Positions 17,516-26,306 of a DNA stretch of 64,000 nucleotides are shown piece by piece. The DNA is taken from positions 1 through 64,000 of the forward strand of contig NZ_JAESIY010000015.1 in assembly GCF_016757215.1 (NCBI RefSeq), in the 5' to 3' direction. Source of the stretch: Fulvivirga sediminis. Its GTDB lineage: Bacteria > Bacteroidota > Bacteroidia > Cytophagales > Cyclobacteriaceae. Under the pieces are notes generated by a model that ran no database searches, had not been told where the DNA came from, and was given only the letters and a program-made list of their open reading frames with translations. The first letter of the stretch is position 1; each line of letters opens with the position of its first letter. Made by a program: the position numbers and the translations under genes.

Positions 17516-17553
17516 AGAGGTTATATAACTAAAAACCTCCCTCCTCTTTTATC
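17514..17553 (+). terminator. possible weak terminator after yidD
   Basis: AAAGAGG at the yidD stop can pair with CCTCTTT at 17543, with GAGGTT/AACCTC as an alternative inner pairing, followed by TTTATCT. The loop is long and the U-tract short, so this is tentative. Confidence 0.3.
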
Positions 17554-17634
17554 TCCTACTATTTAGCCATCCTTTTTGAGGCTATACCAACATATTTGAG
17601 CATATTTGTCTAAATCTCTAACGCTCCTAAACCG

Positions 17635-18648
17635 ATGTTAAAAATAGATATGCACACCCATATTATTCCAGAAATAATGCCCAACTGGACAGAAAAATTT
17701 GGTTATGGAGACTTCATCTATTTACAACATCATAAAGAAGGAGTAGCTAAAATGATGAAAGGCAATCAGTTCTTTCGTGAAATTAAAGCTAACTGCTGGG
17801 ATCCTCAGATAAGAATAGAAGAATACAAGCAATTCCACACGCAGGTTCAGGTGGTTTGCACCATCCCCGTCATGTTTTCTTACTGGGCTAAACCAGGCGA
17901 TGGTCATGACCTCTCACGCTTCCTTAATGACCACATGGCCGCACTGGTAGAGACTTACCCTAAAAATTATATCGGATTAGCCACCATACCAATGCAAGAT
18001 ACCGACTTGGCTATTGAAGAGTTAGAACGGTGCAAACAATTAGGCTTTCCTGGCATACAAATAGGTAGCAATATTAATAATGAAAACCTTAGCGAAGATC
18101 GGTTTTATCCTATATTCGAAGCTTGCGAAGCTTTAGATATGGCCGTAATGGTACACCCTTGGAACATGATGGGAATGGACAGCATGGCTAAATACTGGCT
18201 TCCTTGGCTTGTAGGCATGCCTGCTGAAACCTCCAGAGCCATCTGCTCCATAATTTTTTCCGGTATCATGGAAAAACTTCCTACTCTAAGATTTAACTTC
18301 GTGCATGCCAGTGGCTCTTTTTTGGCTACAATAGGCAGGATAGAACACGGTTTCCGGTGCCGCCCTGACCTTGTAGCCATTGATAATGACGTTAATCCAC
18401 GCAACTATATCGGAAAATTCTGGGTTGATTGTATTACTCATGATAAAAAAATGTTAGAATACATTTTAGAAACCCAAGGATCCGATAAAGTAACTTTAGG
18501 GTCTGATTACCCCTTCCCTTTGGGAGATCTGGAAATTGGTAAGTTTATTGAAGAAATGAATTTACCAATGGAGGTGGTTGAAAATATTTTTTGCAATTCC
18601 ACGTTGGAATGGCTCAAATTGGAAAAGAAAGATTATATAGATGCATAA
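17635..18648 (+). CDS. ACMSD-like amidohydrolase (2-amino-3-carboxymuconate semialdehyde decarboxylase family)
   Basis: A 337-residue metal-dependent hydrolase of the amidohydrolase-2 family. It starts with the metal-binding 'MHTHIIPE' and has 'MVHPWNMMGMDSMAKYWLPWLVGMPAETSRAI' (a hallmark of ACMSD proteins), 'LRFNFVHASGSFLATIGRI' (metal His) and 'VTLGSDYPFPLGD' (catalytic Asp). ACMSD decarboxylates a late intermediate of tryptophan catabolism through kynurenine or of 2-nitrobenzoate degradation. None of the other kynurenine-pathway genes is adjacent, so the physiological reaction is uncertain. The 3' end overlaps the next gene by 8 bases, suggesting translational coupling with that unrelated-looking secreted protein. 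Confidence 0.82.
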   Translation: MLKIDMHTHIIPEIMPNWTEKFGYGDFIYLQHHKEGVAKMMKGNQFFREIKANCWDPQIRIEEYKQFHTQVQVVCTIPVMFSYWAKPGDGHDLSRFLNDHMAALVETYPKNYIGLATIPMQDTDLAIEELERCKQLGFPGIQIGSNINNENLSEDRFYPIFEACEALDMAVMVHPWNMMGMDSMAKYWLPWLVGMPAETSRAICSIIFSGIMEKLPTLRFNFVHASGSFLATIGRIEHGFRCRPDLVAIDNDVNPRNYIGKFWVDCITHDKKMLEYILETQGSDKVTLGSDYPFPLGDLEIGKFIEEMNLPMEVVENIFCNSTLEWLKLEKKDYIDA

Positions 18649-19270
18649 GCAATTATTACTTGTTAGTATTTTTTCACTCATCGCATGTATGAGTGTATTG
18701 GCTCAAGAAACCCAAGAGGAGAAAATTCAGCAAGCTATAATGGACCGGGAACAGGCTGAAAGATCTCAGATACTACAAAATATGGATCGTGGTGTGGCTA
18801 TGATGGAAGATGGAAATTATCAGGACGCCAATGCCATATTCAAACAAGTATTGGCTAGCGTGAAAGTAGTACCTACTGAGTTATGCTTTTATTTTGGAAA
18901 AAACTCTTATCACCTGGAAAAATACCGCCAGAGTATTGACTGGTTAAACAAATATATAGAATTAAAAGGAACAACTGGACAGTATTATGACGAATGTTCT
19001 GAATATTTAGAGAAGGCAAAACAAGGCTTTTTAGGTGTTCAAAAAGACGAAAGAGAAGAAGTTAAGACCATTCTATCTATAAATTACGACATAGACTGCG
19101 GCCCCAGTGGCAAAGTAATATGCCCGGTGTGCAAAGGAAAAGGAGTAATTATTACCAAAGGCCAATTTAGAGATACTTATAAAACCTGCCCCTATAGCGA
19201 TGACCACGGGCTACTTACCTGCGAAGAATACAACCAATTACTTCGTGGAGAATTAAAGCCTAAATTATAA
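18641..19270 (+). CDS. secreted TPR protein with a C-terminal half zinc-finger-like motif
   Basis: A 209-residue protein with a signal peptide (about residues 1-21, ending 'SVLAQ'). It has two or three tetratricopeptide-like helical pairs ('GVAMMEDGNYQDANAIFKQV', 'FYFGKNSYHLEKYRQSIDW') and a C-terminal cysteine cluster: 'CGPSGKVICPVCKGKGVI' followed by 'KTCPYSDDHGLLTC'. CPVCKGKG resembles one CXXCXGXG repeat of DnaJ, but the rest of DnaJ is absent. A periplasmic or surface protein-interaction role is inferred; I do not recognise a named family. It overlaps the ACMSD-like gene by 8 bases. Confidence 0.72.
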   Translation: MHKQLLLVSIFSLIACMSVLAQETQEEKIQQAIMDREQAERSQILQNMDRGVAMMEDGNYQDANAIFKQVLASVKVVPTELCFYFGKNSYHLEKYRQSIDWLNKYIELKGTTGQYYDECSEYLEKAKQGFLGVQKDEREEVKTILSINYDIDCGPSGKVICPVCKGKGVIITKGQFRDTYKTCPYSDDHGLLTCEEYNQLLRGELKPKL

Positions 19271-19350
19271 CAAAACCTATAAACCACCGCTACTTCACTT
19301 ATCGGTTACCTTTTCCCAAATTAACGCATGACTAGGTACCAACTAGCCAA

Positions 19351-19381
19351 TTGTTAATTGTTGGGTGAAATGTTAACTTTG
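19351..19381 (+). promoter_or_regulatory. promoter of trhO
   Basis: TTG at 19351, a 20-base spacer and TAACTTTG at 19374-19381 match the Bacteroidota TTG-N19-23-TAnnTTTG promoter. The start codon follows 29 bases after the box. Confidence 0.6.
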
Positions 19382-19410
19382 TCGGATAAATCAAAAGACA
19401 TTCTTGCAAA

Positions 19411-20439
19411 ATGATCTTACATAATAGAGTTAATGGAAAAGTCCTTAAAGAAAAAATTAAGGCCAGTGATGAAAAACGCATCACTTTATCTTTTTACAAA
19501 TACGTAAAACTATCTGATCCTCAGAACTTCAGAGATAAGCTGTATCATGATTACAGCCATCTGGGAATTTTTGGCAGGATATACGTAGCCCATGAGGGGA
19601 TTAATGCTCAGATTAGTGTACCTGCTGAGCGGTATGAGGAGTATGAGGAATACATGAGCAATTCTGAAGAATTGCAAGGTGCACACCTCAATAGTGCCAT
19701 AGAAGATGATGGCAAATCGTTCTTTAAATTAAAAATACAAGTTCGTAAAAAAATCTTAGCAGATGGACTTAATGACACTTCCTTTGATGTAACCAATAAA
19801 GGAGTTCATCTAACTGCTGAAGATTTTAACAAACTGGCCGAAGATCCTAATACTATCCTTTTGGATATGAGGAATCACTACGAAACTGAAGTGGGGCATT
19901 TTAAAAATGCTATTTGTCCTGATGTAGATACCTTTAGAGAATCACTTCCCATCATAGAAAATATGTTGGAAGACAAAAAGGATAAGAACTTGCTCATGTA
20001 CTGCACCGGAGGTATCCGATGTGAAAAAGCTAGTGCATATTATAAGCATAAGGGCTTTAAGAACGTTTTCCAATTAAAAGGAGGCATTATAGAATATGCT
20101 CGTCAGGTAAATGAACAAGGCATTGAAAATAAATTCATAGGGAAGAATTTCGTGTTTGATGAAAGGCTTGGAGAGCGAATTTCTGATGATGTAATAAGCC
20201 ATTGTCATCAATGCGGAAAGCCATGTGATGACCATACTAATTGTAAAAATGATGGCTGTCACCTGCTATTTATTCAATGTAAAGAATGTGCCGAAAAATA
20301 CGAAGGCTGCTGCTCCGAAGAGTGTGTTGATATCATCCATTTACCAGAAGAGGAGCAGAAGAAAATTCGTCAAGGGATAAATAAAGGAAGACAAGTATTT
20401 AAAAAAGGTCGTTCAGAAAAGCTGACTTTTAAAAAATAA
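19411..20439 (+). CDS. trhO: tRNA uridine(34) hydroxylase (rhodanese-domain protein)
   Basis: A 342-residue protein of the YceA/TrhO family. It has an N-terminal acylphosphatase-like domain ('GRIYVAHEGINAQISVP'), a central rhodanese domain with the active-site loop 'MYCTGGIRCEKASAYY', and a cysteine-rich C-terminal tail with several pairs ('SHCHQCGKPCDDHTNC', 'FIQCKECAEKYEGCCSEEC') that probably bind metal. TrhO makes 5-hydroxyuridine at wobble position 34 of tRNAs using oxygen. Length and the catalytic Cys are normal. It stands alone behind its own promoter. Confidence 0.93.
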   Translation: MILHNRVNGKVLKEKIKASDEKRITLSFYKYVKLSDPQNFRDKLYHDYSHLGIFGRIYVAHEGINAQISVPAERYEEYEEYMSNSEELQGAHLNSAIEDDGKSFFKLKIQVRKKILADGLNDTSFDVTNKGVHLTAEDFNKLAEDPNTILLDMRNHYETEVGHFKNAICPDVDTFRESLPIIENMLEDKKDKNLLMYCTGGIRCEKASAYYKHKGFKNVFQLKGGIIEYARQVNEQGIENKFIGKNFVFDERLGERISDDVISHCHQCGKPCDDHTNCKNDGCHLLFIQCKECAEKYEGCCSEECVDIIHLPEEEQKKIRQGINKGRQVFKKGRSEKLTFKK

Positions 20440-20586
20440 ATTCGGCTCAATAGGTATTGATAAAAGCTTTGAATCATGTTACAGCAAAATGTGAATTTTC
20501 TGTACTTATGATTTGAACCATAAGATAAATGACTTCCCTCAGGAAGTGAACAAATTAGTGTTATTCAGCAAGATTAAGATCCTAAA

Positions 20587-20617
20587 CAAGGGGTAATTAG
20601 AATCTATTTACCCCTTG
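20587..20617 (+). repeat. perfect 10-base inverted repeat between trhO and the M23 peptidase gene
   Basis: CAAGGGGTAA and TTACCCCTTG form a perfect stem around an 11-base loop. No U-tract follows on either strand, so it is not a standard intrinsic terminator. It could be an operator or an RNA processing element (inference). The remainder of the 272-base gap shows nothing else. Confidence 0.5.
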
Positions 20618-20711
20618 GTCTTACTCTTTGTAAGCTATTGAAATAGCTAAATATTGTTAGTTCATTTGAGGTGAAGGACAGGTTTAAATGCCAAAATGAT
20701 ACTTATTTGAT

Positions 20712-21692
20712 ATGGCGCGCATAAAATACTACTACGACACGGAAACGTGTAAATATGAACGGGTTAAAGTCAAAAAACAAGACATCGTCCTTAATCTTCT
20801 AGGTTTAGGCTCTCTCATTGTGGCCGTAGCCGCAGGTCTCAATATGCTTTTTAGCAGCTATTTTGTTTCTCCTAAAGAGGTGATCCTGAAGAATGAAGTA
20901 GCTGAAATGGAGTTTTACTACGAAAACATTAACGATAAAGTCAATGACCTCCATGAAATATTGATCGCACTGGAAAAGAGAGATGACGAGATCTATAGAA
21001 TGGTACTTGGCGCGGAACCCATTGCTCCTTCTATTCGAAATGCTGGCATAGGCGGTGTAGACCGATATCAAGAAATTAGAGACAAGGATATGATCCACGG
21101 AGAAGATATTATATCCCTCAGTGAAGACATCGATAAGCTACGAAGAAAGGTATATATTCAATCTAAGAGCTATGATGATATTATCGAATTAGCCGAAAAT
21201 AAGGCTAAAATGTTAGCTGCCATACCTGCAATTCAACCCGTATCTAATGAAAAGCTTATAAGACTAGCTTCAGGTTTTGGTTATAGAGTACACCCTGTAT
21301 ACAAAGTAAAAAAGTTACACACAGGTATAGATTTCTCAGCCCCCATCGGCACGCCTATTTATGCCACCGCTGATGGAGTAGTCTCTAACACCACTATTAG
21401 CTTTGGCGGATATGGTAAACATGTAGAAATCGATCATGGCTTTGGCTATAAAACGCACTATGCTCACATGCATGAATTCATAGTGGAAGAAGGTCAAAAA
21501 ATAAAAAGAGGGCAAATGATTGGTTACGTAGGCAACACTGGGGTCTCCACCGCCCCACACCTGCACTATGAGGTGATAAAAAATGACAAAAAGATTAATC
21601 CTATCCACTACTTCTTTAATGACCTAGATGCCGCAGAATATGAAAAAATCATTGAGTTGGCATCAATAGAAAACCAATCATTAGGCATGTAG
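20712..21692 (+). CDS. membrane-anchored M23-family metallopeptidase
   Basis: A 326-residue protein with one membrane segment near residues 28-50 ('LLGLGSLIVAVAAGLNMLF'), a coiled-coil region (about 60-170) and a C-terminal LytM domain. The zinc-site motifs are present: 'HTGIDFSAPIGTPIYATADGVV' (HxxxD) and 'HLHYEV' (HxH), plus 'HYAHM'. M23 enzymes cut peptidoglycan cross-bridges, and versions with intact ligands, as here, are likely active endopeptidases in cell growth or division. The N-terminal 'MARIKYYYDTETCKYERV' is typical of Bacteroidota members. The his leader follows 73 bases after its stop. Confidence 0.9.
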   Translation: MARIKYYYDTETCKYERVKVKKQDIVLNLLGLGSLIVAVAAGLNMLFSSYFVSPKEVILKNEVAEMEFYYENINDKVNDLHEILIALEKRDDEIYRMVLGAEPIAPSIRNAGIGGVDRYQEIRDKDMIHGEDIISLSEDIDKLRRKVYIQSKSYDDIIELAENKAKMLAAIPAIQPVSNEKLIRLASGFGYRVHPVYKVKKLHTGIDFSAPIGTPIYATADGVVSNTTISFGGYGKHVEIDHGFGYKTHYAHMHEFIVEEGQKIKRGQMIGYVGNTGVSTAPHLHYEVIKNDKKINPIHYFFNDLDAAEYEKIIELASIENQSLGM

Positions 21693-21764
21693 TGAGAAAA
21701 ATTATATAGAAATATTTTGTTTGATTAACAACTATTGACTTACTTAGCAATCGAATAAGAAAAA

Positions 21765-21845
21765 ATGAACTTAAGCGTAAACAAATACCATCATCACCAT
21801 CATCATTTCAACATCGATCTGATGCATGGAAGGTATATGTTTTAG
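21765..21845 (+). CDS. his operon leader peptide (six consecutive His)
   Basis: A 26-residue reading frame too short for ordinary gene calling: MNLSVNKY, then six consecutive His codons (21789-21806), then 12 more residues including a seventh His, ending at TAG 21843-21845. It lies directly before an intrinsic terminator and the complete his operon. By the established attenuation mechanism, ribosome stalling at the His codons when charged tRNA-His is scarce would favour the antiterminator. The sensing role is inferred from composition, position and pairing. Confidence 0.9.
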   Translation: MNLSVNKYHHHHHHFNIDLMHGRYMF

Positions 21846-21887
21846 CGTAAAAATATTTTAACAAAAAAACAGAAAAGGCTTACCATG
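21779..21887 (+). promoter_or_regulatory. his attenuator: alternative RNA pairings
   Basis: Three exclusive elements can be read. Segment 1, AAACAAATACC (21779-21789, ending in the first base of the first His codon), pairs with segment 2, GGTATATGTTT (21832-21842), with one mismatch. CATGGAAGGT (21825-21834), overlapping segment 2, can instead pair with GCTTACCATG (21878-21887), the 5' arm and loop of the terminator, with one mismatch and two G-U pairs. A ribosome stalled on the His codons hides segment 1 and frees segment 2 to block the terminator. Pairings were read by eye without an energy calculation. Confidence 0.75.
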
Positions 21888-21904
21888 TGGTAAGCCTTTT
21901 TTTG
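21873..21904 (+). terminator. his operon attenuator terminator
   Basis: AAAAGGCTTACC pairs perfectly with GGTAAGCCTTTT around the loop ATGT, and the 3' arm continues into a run of seven T. It lies 21 bases before hisG. Confidence 0.92.
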
Positions 21905-21924
21905 TTTTAAGACCATTTAGAATC

Positions 21925-22785
21925 ATGACCAAGAAAATTAGAATTGCTATTCAAAAATCAGGGAGACTGCAAGAGCAGTCAGTAAAGTTATTAAAAGAAT
22001 GCGGGCTAAGCTTCAGCAATGGACCTAATAGACTTAAAGCATCTTGCTATAGTTTTCCGGCTGAAATACTATTCCTAAGAGACGATGATATCCCTCAGTA
22101 CGTAGAAGATGGCGTAGCTGATGTAGGTATCGTAGGCGAAAATGTTTACATCGAAAAGCAAAAAGAAATATCAGTAATAGAAAAGCTTGATTTCTCAAAA
22201 TGCCGCCTAAGCATAGCTATTCCCAGAGAAAAAGAATACGGAGGTCCTCAATCTCTAAACGGCAAAAAGATAGCCACCTCCTACCCTAATATTGTAAGGC
22301 AATATTTAAAAGAACAAAATATTGAGGCGGACATCCATGAAATCAGCGGTTCCGTAGAAATTGCTCCGGGAATAGGCCTTGCAGAAGCTATTGTAGACAT
22401 AGTAAGCACTGGCAGCACCCTACTGAGTAATGGGCTGAAAGAAGTAGAAACAGTAATGAAGTCTGAAGCCATATTGGTCTCTACTAAAACATTGGACCCT
22501 GAAATACAACTGCTTTTAGAAAAACTAATATTCAGAATAAAAGCGGTAAACACAGCTAAAAACAACAAATACTTACTATTGAACACTCCTAATGAATCAA
22601 TAGAGGCCATTACCAACATACTGCCAGGCATGAAAAGCCCCACAGTAACTCCTCTTCAGCAAGCAGGCTGGTCATCACTACACTCGGTAATCAATGAAAA
22701 TGATTTCTGGGAGATCATCGATCAACTAAAGGATCTTGGAGCGCAAGGCATACTAGTAGTACCTATTGAAAAAATGATCATCTAA
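21925..22785 (+). CDS. hisG: ATP phosphoribosyltransferase, long form
   Basis: A 286-residue HisG of the long type. The catalytic domains contain 'RIAIQKSGRLQEQSVKLL', 'DDDIPQYVEDGVADVGIVGENV' and the PRPP-binding 'AIVDIVSTGSTLLSNGL'. The C-terminal domain (about 215-286, with 'GMKSPTVTPLQQAGWSSLHSVI') is the ACT-like module that binds histidine for feedback inhibition. It catalyses the first committed step, joining ATP and PRPP. First gene of the operon, directly after the attenuator, so its level is probably set by the leader as well as by allosteric inhibition. Confidence 0.97.
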   Translation: MTKKIRIAIQKSGRLQEQSVKLLKECGLSFSNGPNRLKASCYSFPAEILFLRDDDIPQYVEDGVADVGIVGENVYIEKQKEISVIEKLDFSKCRLSIAIPREKEYGGPQSLNGKKIATSYPNIVRQYLKEQNIEADIHEISGSVEIAPGIGLAEAIVDIVSTGSTLLSNGLKEVETVMKSEAILVSTKTLDPEIQLLLEKLIFRIKAVNTAKNNKYLLLNTPNESIEAITNILPGMKSPTVTPLQQAGWSSLHSVINENDFWEIIDQLKDLGAQGILVVPIEKMII

Positions 22786-22800
22786 AAACCGCTATCCGAA

Positions 22801-24087
22801 ATGAACATTATCAAATACCCTGATCAGAAAGATTTACCTGAAATATTAAAAAGGCCTGTTTTTGAAACTGATTTCCTCGAAAGTACAGTTAAAAACATCA
22901 TTAACAGGGTGCAAACCGGTGGTGACCTCACTTTGCTAGAGTTCAATGAAAAGTTTGACAAAGCAAAGCTAGAAACCCTTAGAGTATCAGAAGAAGAAGT
23001 AAAAGAAGCTTCTACCTTAATTTCTGATAAGTTAAAAGCTGCTATTGAAACAGCAGCTGCTAATGTTAGGAGATTTCATGAAGGTCAAAGGAGGTCAGAG
23101 CAACCCATAGAAACTTCGGTAGGCGTTAATTGCTGGAGAAAGTCTGTTGCCATTGAAAAAGTAGGCATTTATATTCCTGGCGGAACGGCTCCTTTGTTTT
23201 CTACGGTACTGATGCTCGGCATACCAGCTGCCATTGCAGGAAGCAAAGAGATAGTGCTTTGCACGCCTCCTGGAGCTGATGGAAAGGTGGCTCCTGCTAT
23301 TCTCTTCACGGCAGAACTGGTAGGTGTAAGCAAAATATTTAAAGTAGGCGGCGCCCAAGCAGTAGCAGCTATGGCCTATGGTACAGAAAGCATACCTAAA
23401 GTAGACAAGATTTTTGGTCCTGGAAATCAATATGTAACTGCTGCAAAGCAAATGGTAAGCATGGATGGTGTAGCTATTGACATGCCAGCTGGCCCATCAG
23501 AACTAGCAGTAATAGCCGACAATTCTTGTGATCCTGAATTTGTGGCATCCGACTTACTATCACAGGCCGAGCATGGCAAAGACAGCCAGGTTGTACTTAT
23601 TTCTCCCAATGAAGAGGTAATCAATGCCATAATAAAGGCAGTAGCCGCCCAGGTTGAGGACTTACCTAGAAAAGAAATTGCCTATGAAAGCCTTGAGCAC
23701 AGCAAATTTATCTTGGTTAAAGATATTGACGAAGCCATGAATATTAGCAATGCGTATGCTCCTGAGCACTTAATCCTGGCTACCGAAGATGCAGTGCAAC
23801 TAGCAGAAAAAGTAATCAACGCAGGTTCTGTTTTCATAGGTAATTACAGCCCTGAATCAGCCGGAGACTATGCTTCTGGCACCAACCATACTTTACCTAC
23901 TAATGGAGCCGCACGCGCTTACAGCGGTGTATCCTTAGATAGTTTCATGAAACAGATTACCTTTCAACAGGTATCGGAAGAGGGCATTAAAAACCTGGGG
24001 CCTGCTATAGAGGCTATGGCTGAAGCAGAATTACTGCAAGCACACAAGAATGCTGTTACTTTAAGGCTTAAAAAATTAGGCGTATAG
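22801..24087 (+). CDS. hisD: histidinol dehydrogenase
   Basis: A 428-residue HisD, 15 bases after hisG. Family blocks seen: 'GIYIPGGTAPLFSTVLMLGIPA', 'KVGGAQAVAAMAYGTESIPKVDKIFGPGNQYVTAAKQMV', 'IDMPAGPSELAVIAD', 'DLLSQAEHGKDSQ' (zinc site), 'YAPEHL' and 'AGDYASGTNHTLPTNG'. It oxidises histidinol to histidine in two NAD-dependent steps, the last of the pathway. Length and metal ligands are normal. An overlapping minus-strand frame at 23095-23451 is a shadow. Confidence 0.97.
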   Translation: MNIIKYPDQKDLPEILKRPVFETDFLESTVKNIINRVQTGGDLTLLEFNEKFDKAKLETLRVSEEEVKEASTLISDKLKAAIETAAANVRRFHEGQRRSEQPIETSVGVNCWRKSVAIEKVGIYIPGGTAPLFSTVLMLGIPAAIAGSKEIVLCTPPGADGKVAPAILFTAELVGVSKIFKVGGAQAVAAMAYGTESIPKVDKIFGPGNQYVTAAKQMVSMDGVAIDMPAGPSELAVIADNSCDPEFVASDLLSQAEHGKDSQVVLISPNEEVINAIIKAVAAQVEDLPRKEIAYESLEHSKFILVKDIDEAMNISNAYAPEHLILATEDAVQLAEKVINAGSVFIGNYSPESAGDYASGTNHTLPTNGAARAYSGVSLDSFMKQITFQQVSEEGIKNLGPAIEAMAEAELLQAHKNAVTLRLKKLGV

Positions 24088-24091
24088 CACT

Positions 24092-25126
24092 ATGAATATA
24101 GAAAACTTAGTAAGACCTAATATCCGCGCTTTAATGCCCTACTCTTCTGCCAGAGATGAATTTACTGGAAATGGAGAGGTCTTTCTTGATGCCAACGAAA
24201 ACCCTTTTGAAACGGAAGTAAACCGGTACCCGGATCCATATCAGAGAGCTATCAAGGAAAATCTGGCACCTATCAAATCTGTTAGACCCTCTCAGATTTT
24301 TCTGGGTAATGGCAGTGATGAGGCTATTGACCTGATCATTAGAATCTTTTGCGAGCCAGGGAAAGACAAGACTATCATTTCAGATCCCAGCTACGGAATG
24401 TATCAGGTATCAGCAGGTATTAATAACATAGAAGTGATAAAAGTGCCGCTTAGTGAAAACTTCGAATTCATAGCTGAGAATATGTTAAAAGAAGCCGATG
24501 AAAACACTAAAGTGGCCTTCTTATGCTCACCTAATAACCCTTCTGGCAACGCATTAGACAGTGCTGAAGTAGAAAAATTTATTCAATCATTTGAAGGCAT
24601 AGTTGTAGTAGATGAAGCTTATATCGACTTCTCTTTATCAGAAAGCTTCACGAAAAAACTAGAAAACTATTCTAGTCTAATTGTAATGCAAACTTTTTCT
24701 AAGGCCTGGGGGCTGGCTGGCTTAAGGCTCGGAATGGCTTTCGCTTCTGAAGAAATCATAAGCCTAATCAATAAGGTTAAGCCACCTTATAACATTAACA
24801 TTTTAACTCAAAAAGCTGCTCTAGAAGCTCTGAACAACGAGGATAAAGTAAAGGCAGAAATTAAGCTTATACTTCAACAGAGGGAGTGGCTGCAAAATGA
24901 GCTTACCAAACTTGTGATAACTGAGCATATTTTCCCTTCAGACAGTAATTTCCTTTTAGTTAGGTTTAAAGAAGCTAAGCAACTCTTTGATTATCTCATA
25001 GCTAAAGAAATTATTGTAAGAGATAGAAGAAAAGTTCGATTTGGAGATAACTGCCTTAGAATAACGGTAGGTACCCCAGAAGAAAATCAAAAACTTATCA
25101 CAGCCATAAAAAACTATCAACCATGA
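24092..25126 (+). CDS. hisC: histidinol-phosphate aminotransferase
   Basis: A 344-residue fold-type I PLP enzyme, 4 bases after hisD. It shows 'LDANENPFE', '[14 protein letters not shown]', '[11 protein letters not shown]', '[11 protein letters not shown]' and the PLP-lysine block '[15 protein letters not shown]', followed by 'FLLVRF' near the end. It converts imidazole-acetol phosphate to histidinol phosphate with glutamate as donor. Position inside the his operon supports HisC rather than a paralogous aromatic aminotransferase. Confidence 0.96.
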   Translation: MNIENLVRPNIRALMPYSSARDEFTGNGEVFLDANENPFETEVNRYPDPYQRAIKENLAPIKSVRPSQIFLGNGSDEAIDLIIRIFCEPGKDKTIISDPSYGMYQVSAGINNIEVIKVPLSENFEFIAENMLKEADENTKVAFLCSPNNPSGNALDSAEVEKFIQSFEGIVVVDEAYIDFSLSESFTKKLENYSSLIVMQTFSKAWGLAGLRLGMAFASEEIISLINKVKPPYNINILTQKAALEALNNEDKVKAEIKLILQQREWLQNELTKLVITEHIFPSDSNFLLVRFKEAKQLFDYLIAKEIIVRDRRKVRFGDNCLRITVGTPEENQKLITAIKNYQP

Positions 25127-25172
25127 AATGAGCATTAGCCTCATCTCAACGCACAAGATAAACCATACAGAT

Positions 25173-26294
25173 ATGAAAAAAGCTTTGTTTATAGATAGAG
25201 ACGGAACCTTAATTCTGGAACCGGAAGACGAACAAATCGATAGCCTTGAAAAATTAGAATACTACCCTGGCGTCTTCACCTGGCTGGGTAAAATATGCCG
25301 TGAGCTAGACTATGAGTTGGTTATGGTTACTAATCAAGATGGTCTGGGTACAGAAACCTTTCCTGAAGACACCTTTTGGCCTGCCAATAACCGCATGCTG
25401 GAAACCTTAAAAAACGAAGGCATCACATTTAAAGATATTATTATAGACCGAACCAGACCAGAAGATAACCAGCCTACCCGCAAGCCGGGAACAGCTCTTT
25501 TAGGTAAATACACTGGAGGTGGATATGATCTTGAAAAATCTTACACTATTGGCGATAGAATCACCGATGTGATATTAGCCAAAAATCTGGGTGCGCAAGG
25601 TATTTTCATTAACGATGGCAGTTTAAAAGAGCAGGTAAAAACCAATAATGTTGAAGACCACTGCGCCTTAATTACTACCAGCTGGCAGGCAATTTACGAG
25701 TTACTTCAAGAGCAGCCCCGCAAAGCCAGCATTAAAAGAACCACGAAAGAAACAGATATTGCCATTACTGTTAATTTGGAGGGCAATGGAAGAAGCGCAA
25801 TAAATACAGGTATTGATTTTTTTGATCATATGCTGGAGCAAATAGCTAAGCACGGCCTGATAGATCTTGACATTCAGGTGAATGGAGATTTAAACGTAGA
25901 CGAACACCATACCATTGAAGATACAGCCATTGCTTTGGGAGAAGCATTTCTTCAAGCACTTGGCAGTAAAAAAGGTATAGAAAGATATGGCTTCTGCCTG
26001 CCGATGGATGACGTTCTAGCGCAAGTAGCCATTGACTTTGGAGGACGTAACTGGATCGTTTGGGAAGCTGAATTTAAAAGAGAAATGGTAGGAAAAATGC
26101 CTACAGAGATGTTTTATCACTTCTTTAAGTCATTTTCTGACGCCGCCCGTTGCAACCTGAATGTAAAAGTAGAAGGAGATAATGAGCATCATAAAATAGA
26201 AGGTATCTTTAAAGCTTTCGCCAAAGCAATAAAAATGGCTGTAAGAAAAGATAAAGATAATTTCCAACTCCCCAGCACCAAAGGTGTGTTGTAA
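25173..26294 (+). CDS. hisB: bifunctional histidinol-phosphatase / imidazoleglycerol-phosphate dehydratase
   Basis: A two-domain HisB of 373 residues from the preferred start. The N-terminal HAD phosphatase has '[12 protein letters not shown]' (nucleophile Asp) and '[17 protein letters not shown]'. The C-terminal dehydratase has '[16 protein letters not shown]', '[17 protein letters not shown]' and '[20 protein letters not shown]', the two histidine-rich metal sites. An upstream in-frame ATG at 25128 would add 15 residues unlike the family, so ATG 25173, which gives the usual '[12 protein letters not shown]', is chosen. It supplies two non-consecutive steps of the pathway. The fused form is the one also seen in enterobacteria. 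Confidence 0.95.
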   Translation: MKKALFIDRDGTLILEPEDEQIDSLEKLEYYPGVFTWLGKICRELDYELVMVTNQDGLGTETFPEDTFWPANNRMLETLKNEGITFKDIIIDRTRPEDNQPTRKPGTALLGKYTGGGYDLEKSYTIGDRITDVILAKNLGAQGIFINDGSLKEQVKTNNVEDHCALITTSWQAIYELLQEQPRKASIKRTTKETDIAITVNLEGNGRSAINTGIDFFDHMLEQIAKHGLIDLDIQVNGDLNVDEHHTIEDTAIALGEAFLQALGSKKGIERYGFCLPMDDVLAQVAIDFGGRNWIVWEAEFKREMVGKMPTEMFYHFFKSFSDAARCNLNVKVEGDNEHHKIEGIFKAFAKAIKMAVRKDKDNFQLPSTKGVL

Positions 26295-26306
26295 AATCAA
26301 CTGACC

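Noticed and set aside
21789-21806. Run of six His codons resembling a cloning tag
   Set aside because: It lies in a native short frame with a downstream attenuator terminator and the his operon; the codon order is mixed and the context is chromosomal, so a vector artefact is unlikely.
23095-23451. 118-codon antisense frame within hisD
   Set aside because: Shadow of hisD; cysteine/tyrosine-rich, with no recognisable domain.
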